A stretch of 41,620 nucleotides of DNA. Source: Bryobacterales bacterium (lineage in GTDB: Bacteria > Acidobacteriota > Terriglobia > Bryobacterales > Bryobacteraceae). The translations under genes were made by a program, and so were the position numbers. Below, piece by piece: positions 30,519 through 39,744 of the stretch. The DNA is taken from the NCBI GenBank assembly GCA_003136575.1, contig PLEX01000103.1, forward strand, positions 3,846 to 45,465. Reading direction: 5' to 3'. Under the pieces are notes generated by a model. That model saw nothing but the letters and a program-made list of their open reading frames with translations, did no database searches and was not told the origin of the DNA. Position 1 is the first letter of the stretch. The number at the start of each line of letters is the position of its first letter.

Positions 30519-33305
30519 ATGAGAGGTTTTCGTGTTGTCTCAGGGGCAGGTCCGCGCGCCGGAGGACTGTTTTCAGGCCTGTTCGCCGCGATATTCGTAG
30601 CCAGCGTTCTGATTGCCCAGCAGCCAGTCGGTCAAGTCCAACTTGAGGTGAAAGATCCCTCGGGCGCCGCCATGCAGGCGTCGGGAAATCTTTCCGGCTC
30701 CGCCACTACGGGAAGTCGCAGCTTTCAGACGGACGCGCAGGGCAAGTATGCCTTCACCAACCTGCCGTTCGGCCGCTACCAAGTGACGGTTTCGAGCGCC
30801 GGATTCGCCACCCAGACCCTCCGGATCGACGTGCAGTCCGGCGCACCCGTTGTGCGAACCGTAACGATGGCGCTCGCGGCGTCCACGAGCAAAATCGACG
30901 TAGTTGCCGCGACACCGCTCGCCGGTACCGATCTTTCCACCGATCAGGTGGCGGGCGCGGTGCAGACCGTCAACGCGGAAGATATTCAGAACAGCGGTGC
31001 GATCGATCTTGCCGACCTCATGAACCGACGTCTGAACGGCGTATCGCTTAACGAAATGCAGGCAAATCCGTTTCAGGTGGATGTCAACTTCCGCGGCTAC
31101 ACCGCTTCGCCGCTGCTCGGAACTCCCGAAGGCGTCTCCGTATTTCTCGACGGAGTGCGCCAAAATCAGCCCCTCGGCGACGTCGTGAGCTGGGATCTGA
31201 TTCCAAAAAACGCAATTTCTGAAGTGGCGCTGATGCCGGGATCGGATCCGCTGTTCGGACTCAACACGCTCGGAGGCGCACTGTCGGCGACGACCAAAGA
31301 TGGCGTGACAAGCCCGGGAGTCGACGGTTCGATTATCTACGGCAGCAGCAATCGAAAGGCGGCTCAGGCCGCTTACGGGGGAGGGAAGCCGACTGGTTTC
31401 AACTGGTTTGGCTCGGGCAATCTTTTTCACGAATCGGGCTGGCGCTTCGATTCGCCTTCGGAAGTGCGCCAGTCATTTGCCCGGCTCGGCTGGCGAGCGG
31501 AAAAAACCGACATCGCACTCACCTTCTCCTATGCCGACAACAGGCTGATCGGGAACGGAGTGCAGGATTATCGCCTGCTCCAGACCGATTACAGCAGCGT
31601 CTACACCATCCCGGACGTCACGGTGAACCGGTCGCCCGCCGTCAATTTCATTCTTCGGCACACCTTCAGCGGCAAGCTGACGTTTTCCGGCAATGCTTAC
31701 TACCGTCACATTCGCACGAACGAAGTCAATCCCAATCACAACTCGGATGCGCTGGGCCTCTCGGCGGAACAGCCCACGCCGGACGAGCAGGCGACGCTGA
31801 CTGCCGCGGGCTACACCGGCTTTCCTGTGAGCGGCGCGGACCCCTCGAACACGCCGTTCCCGAAATGGAATTGCATCGCCGAAGCGATCGAAGGCAATAA
31901 TCCCGACCAGACGTGCGATGCCCTCACCATCTACTCGACGGAGATTCAGAACGAATACGGCTTCGCCGGCCAGGCTACATGGACTACTTCGCCGCGTGTC
32001 GGTCACAACCAACTCACCGCAGGCGCATCGGCCGACCGCGGCAGCGTCGATTTCGTGCAGAATTCGCAGTATGGCTATATCAACCCGGACCACACGATTA
32101 CCGGGGTCGCTGCCTGGCAGGATGGCACGGCCAATCTGAACCCGATGGATTCGCGCGTCAGCCTCCATGGCCTGACTCCCGACTGGAGCCTGTACGTGAC
32201 GGATACGCTCACGATTGCAAAGACGCTGAATCTGACCGTGTCGGGACGCTATAACCGGCTCCGGATCGATAACTCCGACAGGATCAGCCCCATTCCCGGC
32301 CCGGGTTCGCTCGACGGCGATTACGTTTTCGAGCGCTTCAACCCCGCCGTCGGCCTTACCTGGAGTCCCATCGCCACGCTGAATACTTATGTGAGCTACA
32401 CGCAGGGCAGCCGGGCGCCGACCTCGATTGAGCTGGGGTGCGCCGATCCGGCGAACCCGTGCAGCTTGCCCAACGCTCTGGCCAGCGACCCGCCACTGCA
32501 GCAGGTGGTCACAAAGACCTGGGAAGCCGGTCTGCGCGGAAAGGCGGAGTCGTCTGTGATCCACAATCTGAGCTGGAGCGCGGGCGCGTTCCGGGCGGAG
32601 AACACCAACGACATTCTGTTCGTGTCGTCGCCGCAGCTCGGCACCGGCTATTTTAAGAATTTTGCCAGGACGCAGCGCGAGGGTTTCGACGCGGATCTGG
32701 ATGGCCGAATCGGCCACCTGAGCTTTGGTCTCGACTGGACCTGGCTTCAGGCAACATATGAAAGCCCAGCCACCGCCGACGGAAGCGCGAATGATACGAG
32801 CGACAGTGCGCTGTCCGGATTCCCGGGACTCGATGGAACGATTTACATTAATCCCGGAAATCGAATTCCGCTGATACCGAAGCAGAACGGAAAGGCGTTC
32901 GCGGAATTCGCCGCGACGAAGAAACTGACATTCGGCCTCAACGAAGTTGCGACTTCCAGTTCGTACGCGCGAGGGAACGAAAACAACGCTTACCAGCCTG
33001 ACGGAAAATACTACATCGGCCCCGGAGTTTCGCCCGGATACGCCGTCACCAATTTAAAGGCACACTACGACCTGGCGAAGCATTTTCAGTTTGTGCTGCA
33101 GATCGATAATGTTTTCGATCGGCACTACTACACGGCGGCGATTCTGTCGCACTCGGTTTTCAATAGTCAGGGGACGGTCCGGACGCAGCCGTTTCCCGTG
33201 TATACAAACGGGCCGGATGCGGGAGAAGCCCCGACACAGAGTGTTTCTTTTCTGACGCCAGGCGCGCCGCGCAGAGCGTGGGCTGAACTGCGGGTTAGGT
33301 TCTGA
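30519..33305 (+). CDS. TonB-dependent outer membrane receptor with carboxypeptidase-regulatory-like N-terminus
   Basis: 928 residues from ATG 30519, which begins a signal peptide (RGFRVVSG, hydrophobic core, cleavage near VLIAQQ). An upstream in-frame ATG at 30444 would add 25 unlikely residues. The first 90 mature residues form a beta-sandwich of the CarboxypepD_reg type (VQLEVKDPSGAAMQASGNLS, FTNLPFGRYQVTVSSAGF). The plug domain follows (INLADLMNRR-like IDLADLMNRRLNGVSLNEM and GVSVFLDGVRQNQPLG). The barrel runs to the C-terminal aromatic residue (AWAELRVRF). It takes up a ligand across the outer membrane using TonB energy. Substrate unknown. Divergent from the ECF sigma gene. Confidence 0.92.
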   Translation: MRGFRVVSGAGPRAGGLFSGLFAAIFVASVLIAQQPVGQVQLEVKDPSGAAMQASGNLSGSATTGSRSFQTDAQGKYAFTNLPFGRYQVTVSSAGFATQTLRIDVQSGAPVVRTVTMALAASTSKIDVVAATPLAGTDLSTDQVAGAVQTVNAEDIQNSGAIDLADLMNRRLNGVSLNEMQANPFQVDVNFRGYTASPLLGTPEGVSVFLDGVRQNQPLGDVVSWDLIPKNAISEVALMPGSDPLFGLNTLGGALSATTKDGVTSPGVDGSIIYGSSNRKAAQAAYGGGKPTGFNWFGSGNLFHESGWRFDSPSEVRQSFARLGWRAEKTDIALTFSYADNRLIGNGVQDYRLLQTDYSSVYTIPDVTVNRSPAVNFILRHTFSGKLTFSGNAYYRHIRTNEVNPNHNSDALGLSAEQPTPDEQATLTAAGYTGFPVSGADPSNTPFPKWNCIAEAIEGNNPDQTCDALTIYSTEIQNEYGFAGQATWTTSPRVGHNQLTAGASADRGSVDFVQNSQYGYINPDHTITGVAAWQDGTANLNPMDSRVSLHGLTPDWSLYVTDTLTIAKTLNLTVSGRYNRLRIDNSDRISPIPGPGSLDGDYVFERFNPAVGLTWSPIATLNTYVSYTQGSRAPTSIELGCADPANPCSLPNALASDPPLQQVVTKTWEAGLRGKAESSVIHNLSWSAGAFRAENTNDILFVSSPQLGTGYFKNFARTQREGFDADLDGRIGHLSFGLDWTWLQATYESPATADGSANDTSDSALSGFPGLDGTIYINPGNRIPLIPKQNGKAFAEFAATKKLTFGLNEVATSSSYARGNENNAYQPDGKYYIGPGVSPGYAVTNLKAHYDLAKHFQFVLQIDNVFDRHYYTAAILSHSVFNSQGTVRTQPFPVYTNGPDAGEAPTQSVSFLTPGAPRRAWAELRVRF

Positions 33306-33410
33306 GAAACACAGCACGGTGCCTTCGTCGCAAGGGCCTTGCCGAATCCGAACGGGTCGTGCCACCGTAACATGGGTAACGTAGCGGTGGTGCTCAGACG
33401 CTCGCAGTTT

Positions 33411-33430
33411 GGCAGGCGGTTCCGCCTGCC
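33411..33430. repeat. Perfect 20-bp palindrome in the receptor intergenic region
   Basis: GGCAGGCGG, TT, CCGCCTGCC: a nine-base stem with a two-base centre, 11 nt before the ATG of the second receptor. There is no T-run after it, so it is not a standard terminator. It could be a short dispersed palindromic repeat or an mRNA hairpin hiding the start of the second receptor, which has no clear ribosome site. Confidence 0.6.
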
Positions 33431-33441
33431 GTGCCCCGACC

Positions 33442-36400
33442 ATGACCGAAAACCGCAAACAATCCACCCTCGGCGTCTGCTGTCTGATCCTGGCAGCGAG
33501 GATCTTAACGGCGCTGTCGGCCGGCAGCCTCTCCGGTATCCTCACCGATCCAAGCGGCGCGACCATCCCGCGCGCCAGCGTCTCGCTGATCAATACCGCG
33601 TTGAAGACGGAGTTCACGGCTACCTCCGACGCTCACGGCTTCTATTCATTTCCGGCCCTCCCGGTCGGCCATTACGACCTGACCATCGAAGCCCGCGGAT
33701 TCCAGACGCAGAAGAGAACGGATGTCGCCATCGACGCGGACTCGGCGCTCAGAATCGACGCGTCCATGGGCGTGAAACAGCGCTCCGATGAGGTGACCGT
33801 CAGCGCGGCGGCAGCCACAGTCGATACGGTGGTCGAGACCACGGCTACGCACCTCGGCGAAGTTGTGCAGAGCGAACAGATGGAAGCGCTGCCGCTGAAC
33901 GGCCGTGCGTACACCGACTTGCTCGCCATTCAGCCGGGCGTCACTCCGGTGACCACGCTGACATCCACTTCGGTAATCATGGCCGGAGTCACAGGCACCA
34001 TAAATCCCTCCGGCGACCTCAATCCCGGCAACGTTTCGATCGACGGACAGCGGGAATCCGCCAACGGTTTCATGGTGAACGGCATCGACGTCCAGGAGCA
34101 CATGAACGGAGGCACGTCAGTGATTCCGAACCTCGACTCGATCCAGGAATTCCGCGTTCTTACCAACAACTTCGATCCGGAATACGGTAATTACAACGGC
34201 GGTATGATCAACGTTGTCTCGAAATCCGGCAGCAATTCCTTCCACGGTGACGCTTTCGAGTTCCTCCGGAATACGACGCTCGACGCGCGAAACTTCTTCG
34301 GCGCCACTCGGGGTGTGTTCCGGCAAAATCAGTTCGGCGGTATCGCCGGCGGCCGGATCGTAAAGGACAAGATCTTCTTCTTCAGCGACTATCAGGGTAC
34401 CCGAACCGTCGATGGCATCACTTCCGCCGAAACCACCGTCCTCTCGCTCGCCGAGCGCCAGGGCAATTTCAGCGATGCGGCGAGCACTCTGACTGGCACT
34501 GTCAGCGGACCTAATATCGCGAACCTGCTGACGAAAGAACTCGGCCAGGTCGTCACGCAGGGAGAACCCTATTACGCTTCTGGTTGCACCAACACCAACC
34601 AGTGCGTGCTGCCGAACGCCATGATTCCAGCGGCTGCGTTTTCGTCGCCCGCGACCGCTCTGCTGAAATACATTCCAACTCCCAATATCGGCGCAAATCT
34701 CTATGCCACGTCCGCTTATTCCGAGACGGTTCGGGACGACAAAGGAGGCACGCGAATCGACGCCAATTCGCGCCTGGGCAGTATCTCCGGCTACTACTTT
34801 GTCGATAATTACCGGCTGGACAATCCGTATCCCGGCGGGCAGGGCGGTGCGAGCATTCCCGGATTCGATGCGCTGACCGTTGGCCGGGCGCAGATGGTCA
34901 CGCTCGGCGATACCAAGGTGCTTGGCTCGGCGTTGGTAAACGAGTTCCGCGCCGGCTTTCTGCGTAATGTGAACGACATTGGAAAGCCGAGCGGAGGGCT
35001 GGGCGTATCGCTCCAGTCGCAGGGCTTTCTCACAGGCGTTGGCACGCCGGGTATCGTCGTGCAGGCCCCACAGTTCGAGGGGGTGGAGAACATCGTGTTC
35101 CCGTCGTTCGTCATGGGTGTTCCGGTAACGAACGTGAATGAGGCGAACAACACGATCTATCTCAGCAACACCCTGTCGAAAGTGATGGGGACACACACAC
35201 TCAAATTCGGCTTGCAGTTTCACGACGACCAGGTCAACGAGCTTCCAAACGCGACGTTCAACGGCACCTTCAACATCGACGGAACCGAAACCGGAAACGC
35301 ATTCGCCGATTTCCTGCTGGGGTTTCCGAGCAACTACACACAAAGCTCGGGGCAGAGTTTCTATCTTCGGAATCGCTACGGCGCGGCATTCGCGGAAGAT
35401 AGCTGGCGAGCGCGCCACAACCTGACAATCAACGTTGGTTTGCGTTGGGATCTGATCGCGCCATGGTCGGAAAAATACAACAACATTCAGACCATCGTTC
35501 CCGGCGAGCAGTCGGTCCTGTTTCCGAACGCGATTCCCGGGCTGGTGGTGCCCGGCGATCCGGGAATTCCCGCGACGATCTCGCCTGCTAACCATCACAA
35601 TTTCGCCCCCAGAATCGGCGTTGCGTATTCGCCGGATTTTCAAAATGGCCTGCTGAAGGCCATCTTCGGGGCGTCGGGAAAGAGCAGTATCCGGGCTAGT
35701 TATGGAATCTTCTACACGGCGTTTCCGGGATTGTCCGCGGGCATCATGTACGGCGTGCCACCGTTCGGGTATAACTATCTGAGCCCCGCGCCTCCTCTGT
35801 TTGCCACGCCGTTTATCAATGCCGGGGACGGCACGCAGAACACCGATCCCTTCCCGCTGCTATTCCCGCCACACAACGTTTCGGCGGGCAATCCGGATGC
35901 GTCGTTTAATTTCGCCGCCGTCACTCCGATTGCCGCCGATCCATACTTCTACTACCGCAACACAACGCCGTACACCGAAAACTACATGCTTTCGATTCAG
36001 CGTCAGATCGGATCGAAGGCCTTGACGACAATCAGCTACGCAGGCAACCAGGGACATCATCTGCTGGTGCTGGTGCCGATGAACGCCGGGAATCCGAAAC
36101 TGTGCCTGAGTTTGAGCCAGCCCAATGAGGTTGCACCTGGAACTTCCACATGCGGTCCGTTCGGCGAGGACGCGACTTACGTTTCGGCATCCGGCCAAAG
36201 CTACCAGGGAACGCGCGTCGGCCTCGGGCCGAATTACGGATCGATGTCGGCCCAAAAGACCGTCGGCAATTCGAATTTCAGCGCGCTCGAAACAACCCTG
36301 CGCCTGACTCTCGGTACAAGATCGACCGCCCAGTTTGCCTATACTTATTCAAAGTCGATTGACGACGCGTCAAACCTCGGCGAACAGACGAATCCCTTCA

Positions 36401-36987
36401 ACGCAAACCTTACGCGGGTGATCTCCTCCTGGGATATGACGCATAATTTCGTCGCGACTTACACGTATGCGCTGCCGTTCGATCGACTGTTCGGCAGGAA
36501 CCGCCCGAGTGAGGGCTGGAGCCTGTCGGGTACCACGCGGTTCAGCACGGGTTTTCCGGTGACGCTATCGGACGATTCCGACCGGTCCCTGCTCGGGACA
36601 CTCGGCAACGGTGTAAACAACGAGCTTTTGGATACTCCGAACGTCTCCCGCGGAGCGCTCGAAATCAATACGAACCCGCGCAACAATCCGCTGGAGTTCA
36701 ATACGAGCCTTTTTTCGACGGAAGCATTGGGACAAACTGGCGATGCGGCGCGGCGCATTTTCCACGGCCCTGGCATCGAAAACTTCGACGCGCAGATCAG
36801 CAAGACCGTACGTCTGGGTGAATTTAAATCGCTGGACATTCGTGTCGAAGCGTTCAACGTGTTCAACCACGCTCAGTTCTATGGCCCGACTTCGGTGGAT
36901 GGCGAAATCAACGATTCGAATTTCGGCCGTATCGTCAGTGCGGCTGCGCCAAGGTTGGTCCAGTTGGCGCTGAAGTTCCACTTTTGA
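33442..36987 (+). CDS. Large TonB-dependent receptor (Oar-like, carboxypeptidase-regulatory-like N-terminus)
   Basis: 1181 residues. ATG 33442 begins MTENRKQSTLGVCCLILA, a signal peptide; an upstream TTG at 33409 would put the palindrome inside the gene. The N-terminal sandwich reads LSGILTDPSGATIPRASVSL and HYDLTIEARGFQTQK. The plug has LPLNGRAYTDLLAIQPGV and DSIQEFRVLTNNFDPEYGN. The rest is a long barrel with YSKSIDDASNLGEQTNPF and a terminal LVQLALKFHF. This is the Oar-like type, very numerous in Acidobacteriota and linked to polymer or protein uptake. It follows the first receptor by about 140 nt on the same strand. Confidence 0.92.
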   Translation: MTENRKQSTLGVCCLILAARILTALSAGSLSGILTDPSGATIPRASVSLINTALKTEFTATSDAHGFYSFPALPVGHYDLTIEARGFQTQKRTDVAIDADSALRIDASMGVKQRSDEVTVSAAAATVDTVVETTATHLGEVVQSEQMEALPLNGRAYTDLLAIQPGVTPVTTLTSTSVIMAGVTGTINPSGDLNPGNVSIDGQRESANGFMVNGIDVQEHMNGGTSVIPNLDSIQEFRVLTNNFDPEYGNYNGGMINVVSKSGSNSFHGDAFEFLRNTTLDARNFFGATRGVFRQNQFGGIAGGRIVKDKIFFFSDYQGTRTVDGITSAETTVLSLAERQGNFSDAASTLTGTVSGPNIANLLTKELGQVVTQGEPYYASGCTNTNQCVLPNAMIPAAAFSSPATALLKYIPTPNIGANLYATSAYSETVRDDKGGTRIDANSRLGSISGYYFVDNYRLDNPYPGGQGGASIPGFDALTVGRAQMVTLGDTKVLGSALVNEFRAGFLRNVNDIGKPSGGLGVSLQSQGFLTGVGTPGIVVQAPQFEGVENIVFPSFVMGVPVTNVNEANNTIYLSNTLSKVMGTHTLKFGLQFHDDQVNELPNATFNGTFNIDGTETGNAFADFLLGFPSNYTQSSGQSFYLRNRYGAAFAEDSWRARHNLTINVGLRWDLIAPWSEKYNNIQTIVPGEQSVLFPNAIPGLVVPGDPGIPATISPANHHNFAPRIGVAYSPDFQNGLLKAIFGASGKSSIRASYGIFYTAFPGLSAGIMYGVPPFGYNYLSPAPPLFATPFINAGDGTQNTDPFPLLFPPHNVSAGNPDASFNFAAVTPIAADPYFYYRNTTPYTENYMLSIQRQIGSKALTTISYAGNQGHHLLVLVPMNAGNPKLCLSLSQPNEVAPGTSTCGPFGEDATYVSASGQSYQGTRVGLGPNYGSMSAQKTVGNSNFSALETTLRLTLGTRSTAQFAYTYSKSIDDASNLGEQTNPFNANLTRVISSWDMTHNFVATYTYALPFDRLFGRNRPSEGWSLSGTTRFSTGFPVTLSDDSDRSLLGTLGNGVNNELLDTPNVSRGALEINTNPRNNPLEFNTSLFSTEALGQTGDAARRIFHGPGIENFDAQISKTVRLGEFKSLDIRVEAFNVFNHAQFYGPTSVDGEINDSNFGRIVSAAAPRLVQLALKFHF

Positions 36988-37006
36988 TCGGGTTTGGCCG
37001 GGCAAC

Positions 37007-38005
37007 CTAAGTATGGCTTGCTGCGTACAGCAGAACCGCGAAAACCGACACCGGAATCAGTACCATGCTCACGTGACGAAGCGCAGCGCTGAACCAGTTT
37101 GTCTTGCGCCCCGCCTTTTGAATCTCCGGACGATCTTCGACGACTATCTGATCCGGATGCTGAAGATCCCATGCAAGTTCGTGTATCCGGGCGTAACGAT
37201 TGCTCGGATCGCGCTCGAGCGCACGATACAGAATTTCCTGCAGTTCTGCGGAAATCGCCGGATCGGCCTCACGTGGTGGCACGGGATGATCCACCAGCCG
37301 CAGATTCATGACGGCGAAAGGATTGTCTCCGGGAAACGGAGTGGTCCCCGTCAGCATCTCGTACAAGATCACGCCCATGGCATAGATATCGCTGCGGCTG
37401 TCGCCGCGTTTGCCCCGCACTTGTTCCGGCGAGATGTAGTCGGGGGTCCCCATCACCTCCGACAACTTGCCGAACGTCAGCCTCCGCGCGCCAGTCATGC
37501 TGGCAATGCCGAAATCGATGATCTTGATGCGATCGCCGCCTTCGGCCGAATCGTCCACCATGATGTTCTCGGGCTTCAGATCCCGATGAACGACCCCCTG
37601 GCTGTGCAGATATTCGAGCGCCTCGCACAGCCTCGCCGCAATGCGCCGCGCGCGCTCGTGGGGCAGCTTGCCGTTCTCGCTTTCGCTCAGAATCCGGCGC
37701 AGAGGGCGTCCTTCCACCCACTCCATGACGAGGTAAGCGCGGCTGCGTCTGCTGTCCGGCAGGAACTTCACGACCGAAGGGTGATCCAGTTTCTTGCCAA
37801 TCTGCTCTTCGCGCTGTATTCGCTGATAGAAGAGCGCGTCGCCTTCGACTTCAAGGTGTGGAAGCTTAATGGCCACCTGGCCGCCGTTGTTCAGATCTGT
37901 AGCGCGATAGATTCTGGCGGTCGTGCTCGTCGCGACGAGTTGATCGAGCCGGTAGTGATCGAGGCGTTCGCCATCGGTCGCGTTGCCCGGGAGTGTTGCT
38001 TCCAT
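37007..38005 (-). CDS. Membrane-anchored Ser/Thr protein kinase, glycine-poor P-loop
   Basis: 332 residues. Lys47 (VAIKLPH), Glu in the alpha-C helix, HRDLKPENIMV (140-150), DFGIASM (164-170) and GTPDYISPEQVRG are the standard Hanks-type catalytic elements. The nucleotide-binding loop, normally G-x-G-x-x-G, reads VATSTTARIY here, with no glycine. A transmembrane helix close to the C-terminus (MVLIPVSVFAVLLYAAS) leaves almost nothing outside, so there is no external sensor domain. It phosphorylates cytoplasmic proteins. It is convergent with the second receptor (19 nt apart). Confidence 0.92.
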   Translation of the reverse strand: MEATLPGNATDGERLDHYRLDQLVATSTTARIYRATDLNNGGQVAIKLPHLEVEGDALFYQRIQREEQIGKKLDHPSVVKFLPDSRRSRAYLVMEWVEGRPLRRILSESENGKLPHERARRIAARLCEALEYLHSQGVVHRDLKPENIMVDDSAEGGDRIKIIDFGIASMTGARRLTFGKLSEVMGTPDYISPEQVRGKRGDSRSDIYAMGVILYEMLTGTTPFPGDNPFAVMNLRLVDHPVPPREADPAISAELQEILYRALERDPSNRYARIHELAWDLQHPDQIVVEDRPEIQKAGRKTNWFSAALRHVSMVLIPVSVFAVLLYAASHT

Positions 38006-38099
38006 ACCCCGAGATTAGAAATCCCGGCGGGAGGAAGTCATAGCAAAGGCGTGAGTAAATCGTAAAGAACACGGCCGCGCCGCCAGTCTTGCAGCTTCC

Positions 38100-38963
38100 T
38101 CAAACGCTGATCACTGGACACGGCGCTTCACGCATAATGGCGTAGGCTTCCGTCCTCAGGTCCCCGGCAAATCGGTTCACCACACCGCGCCCGATAATTA
38201 TCAGGTCGGCATCGAACTTCTCCGCAGCCTCATGCACTACTTTCGATACGCTTCCCAACTCTATGAAAGCATCGAAGTTAGTGCCCGCTTCACTCTGCAG
38301 CTTCGCAATTTCGGTACGCGCGAAATCCTGGAGGAACACCTCGAGCGGCTGATCGTAGAACTTTTCCGGCCGCACTTCCGCCGCCGGAATCGCATGCACG
38401 ATGTGCACTGCGGCGCCAGCTTCGATGCCGATCTCTCTCGCGTACTTCAGCAGCGCCGCGCTCTCCGGCGCAAGCTCGATCGCGCAGAGGATGGTCTTCA
38501 ATTCCGTGTGTACCGGCGGCGGAGGATCTTCGAGGTGAACGCCGGTCCAGATCGCGCATTCGCAGTCGTGCAGGGCTTTCGCCGTGACCGAGCCGAGCAG
38601 CTTTCGCCGAAACGCCCCGCGCCCATGCGTCGGCATCATGATCAGATCGGCGTGCCAGCAATGAGCGAGGTCGGAAATGCATCGTCCGGGATCGCCTTCT
38701 TCCACCATGCGGGTGACGGAGAGTTGGGGGAATTGCTCCATGGCAAAAGCAGCCAGCTTCTGCTCCGCTTCTTCCTTCAGGCGAGGCATATCGACCTCGA
38801 CGGCATAGCCGCCGTCCGCACCGACCCAGGCCGGTACTCGTTCGACGACATGAACCAGCGTGACCGCTGCGCGGTAGTGTGCGGCGAAGGCCTTCACAAA
38901 GGGAACCGCGCCGTAGCAGCGCGGCGAGAAATCGACGGGAAAAAGTATATGGCGGAAACCCAT
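38100..38963 (-). CDS. Universal stress protein with two Usp domains
   Basis: 287 residues from ATG 38963, set by AGGAGGCGG about 8 nt upstream. The first Usp domain starts FRHILFPVDFSPRC and has the ATP-binding loop THGRGAFRRKLLGSVTAK (G-x2-G-x9-G-S). The second starts LKTILCAIELAPESAALLKY and ends IIGRGVVNRFAGDLRTEA, where the loop lacks the final G-S, so only the first is likely to bind ATP. Tandem Usp proteins act in stress survival in the cytoplasm. The frame is open to 39083 but that part has no ribosome site. The 268 nt between it and rplK hold only the rplK terminator. Confidence 0.9.
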   Translation of the reverse strand: MGFRHILFPVDFSPRCYGAVPFVKAFAAHYRAAVTLVHVVERVPAWVGADGGYAVEVDMPRLKEEAEQKLAAFAMEQFPQLSVTRMVEEGDPGRCISDLAHCWHADLIMMPTHGRGAFRRKLLGSVTAKALHDCECAIWTGVHLEDPPPPVHTELKTILCAIELAPESAALLKYAREIGIEAGAAVHIVHAIPAAEVRPEKFYDQPLEVFLQDFARTEIAKLQSEAGTNFDAFIELGSVSKVVHEAAEKFDADLIIIGRGVVNRFAGDLRTEAYAIMREAPCPVISV

Positions 38964-39173
38964 TTGAGCCGCCTCCTGCTTGGTGGTACCAGCACGATTA
39001 CAACCACAAAGAAGGGGGCTGAGGATGAATATCGGTGGCCGAAATGCGCAGGAAGGCGCGGGACGCCGTAAGGGCTGCGCCATTTGACGATTTCCGCGAA
39101 GTGTGGGCCCCCCGCACCTGATCGACGGACGTGGGGTGATCTACCGGCCAGTCCAAAACGCCCGGCACAAAGC

Positions 39174-39209
39174 AAAAAAGGCGCCGGGGAGCGATCCCCG
39201 GCGCCTTTT
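39174..39209 (-). terminator. Rho-independent terminator after rplK
   Basis: An 11-bp perfect stem, GGCGCCGGGGA and its complement around a four-base loop (39180-39205), is followed on the minus strand by six T. On the plus strand the stem is followed by only four T. It lies 27 nt beyond the rplK stop and should end the transcript there. Confidence 0.9.
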
Positions 39210-39231
39210 CAATCGAATGCGCCGACCCTAG

Positions 39232-39660
39232 CTAGACTACGTCGATACCCATCGACCGCGCCGTTCCCTTGACCGAATTCATCGCCGCTTCCACGTCGAA
39301 GCAGTTCAAATCCGGCATCTTGATCTTGGCGATTTCCTCGACCTGCTTCAGCGTAATCTTCCCGACCTTCGCTTTGTGAGGCTCGGGAGAACCCTTGGCG
39401 ACGCCGACGGCGCGCTTGATCAGCACCGGGACCGGAGGCGTCTTGGTGATGAAGGTGAACGAACGATCCGAGAAGATCGTAATCACCACGGGGATGATGA
39501 GACCTTCCTGATCCTTCGCCGACGTTTTTGCGTTGAAGGCCTTGCAGAACTCCATGATGTTGACGCCCTGCGGACCGAGAGCCGTACCGACCGGAGGCGC
39601 CGGCGTGGCCTTCCCCGCGGGAATCTGCAACTTAACCTGACCAGTAACTTTTTTTGCCAT
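39232..39660 (-). CDS. rplK: 50S ribosomal protein L11
   Basis: 142 residues, the usual length. [38 protein letters not shown] and the C-terminal [20 protein letters not shown] identify L11, which binds the GTPase-associated region of 23S rRNA and helps factor binding and the stringent response. It follows nusG by about 85 nt. Normally rplA comes next; here a terminator and a Usp gene follow instead. Confidence 0.97.
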   Translation of the reverse strand: MAKKVTGQVKLQIPAGKATPAPPVGTALGPQGVNIMEFCKAFNAKTSAKDQEGLIIPVVITIFSDRSFTFITKTPPVPVLIKRAVGVAKGSPEPHKAKVGKITLKQVEEIAKIKMPDLNCFDVEAAMNSVKGTARSMGIDVV

Positions 39661-39744
39661 ACTAAACCGAAATAAACCTTTCTTTGATTATGTCGCGCGC
39701 AACGGCTGCGAACAGCCTGCGCGCTCGTTTCATCACCGGAGCCT

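Noticed and set aside
31473-32717. Minus-strand open frame of 414 codons
   Set aside because: Shadow of the first TonB receptor; Arg-rich, no domain, no start signal.
34117-35643. Minus-strand open frame of 508 codons
   Set aside because: Shadow of the second TonB receptor, which is intact over its whole length.
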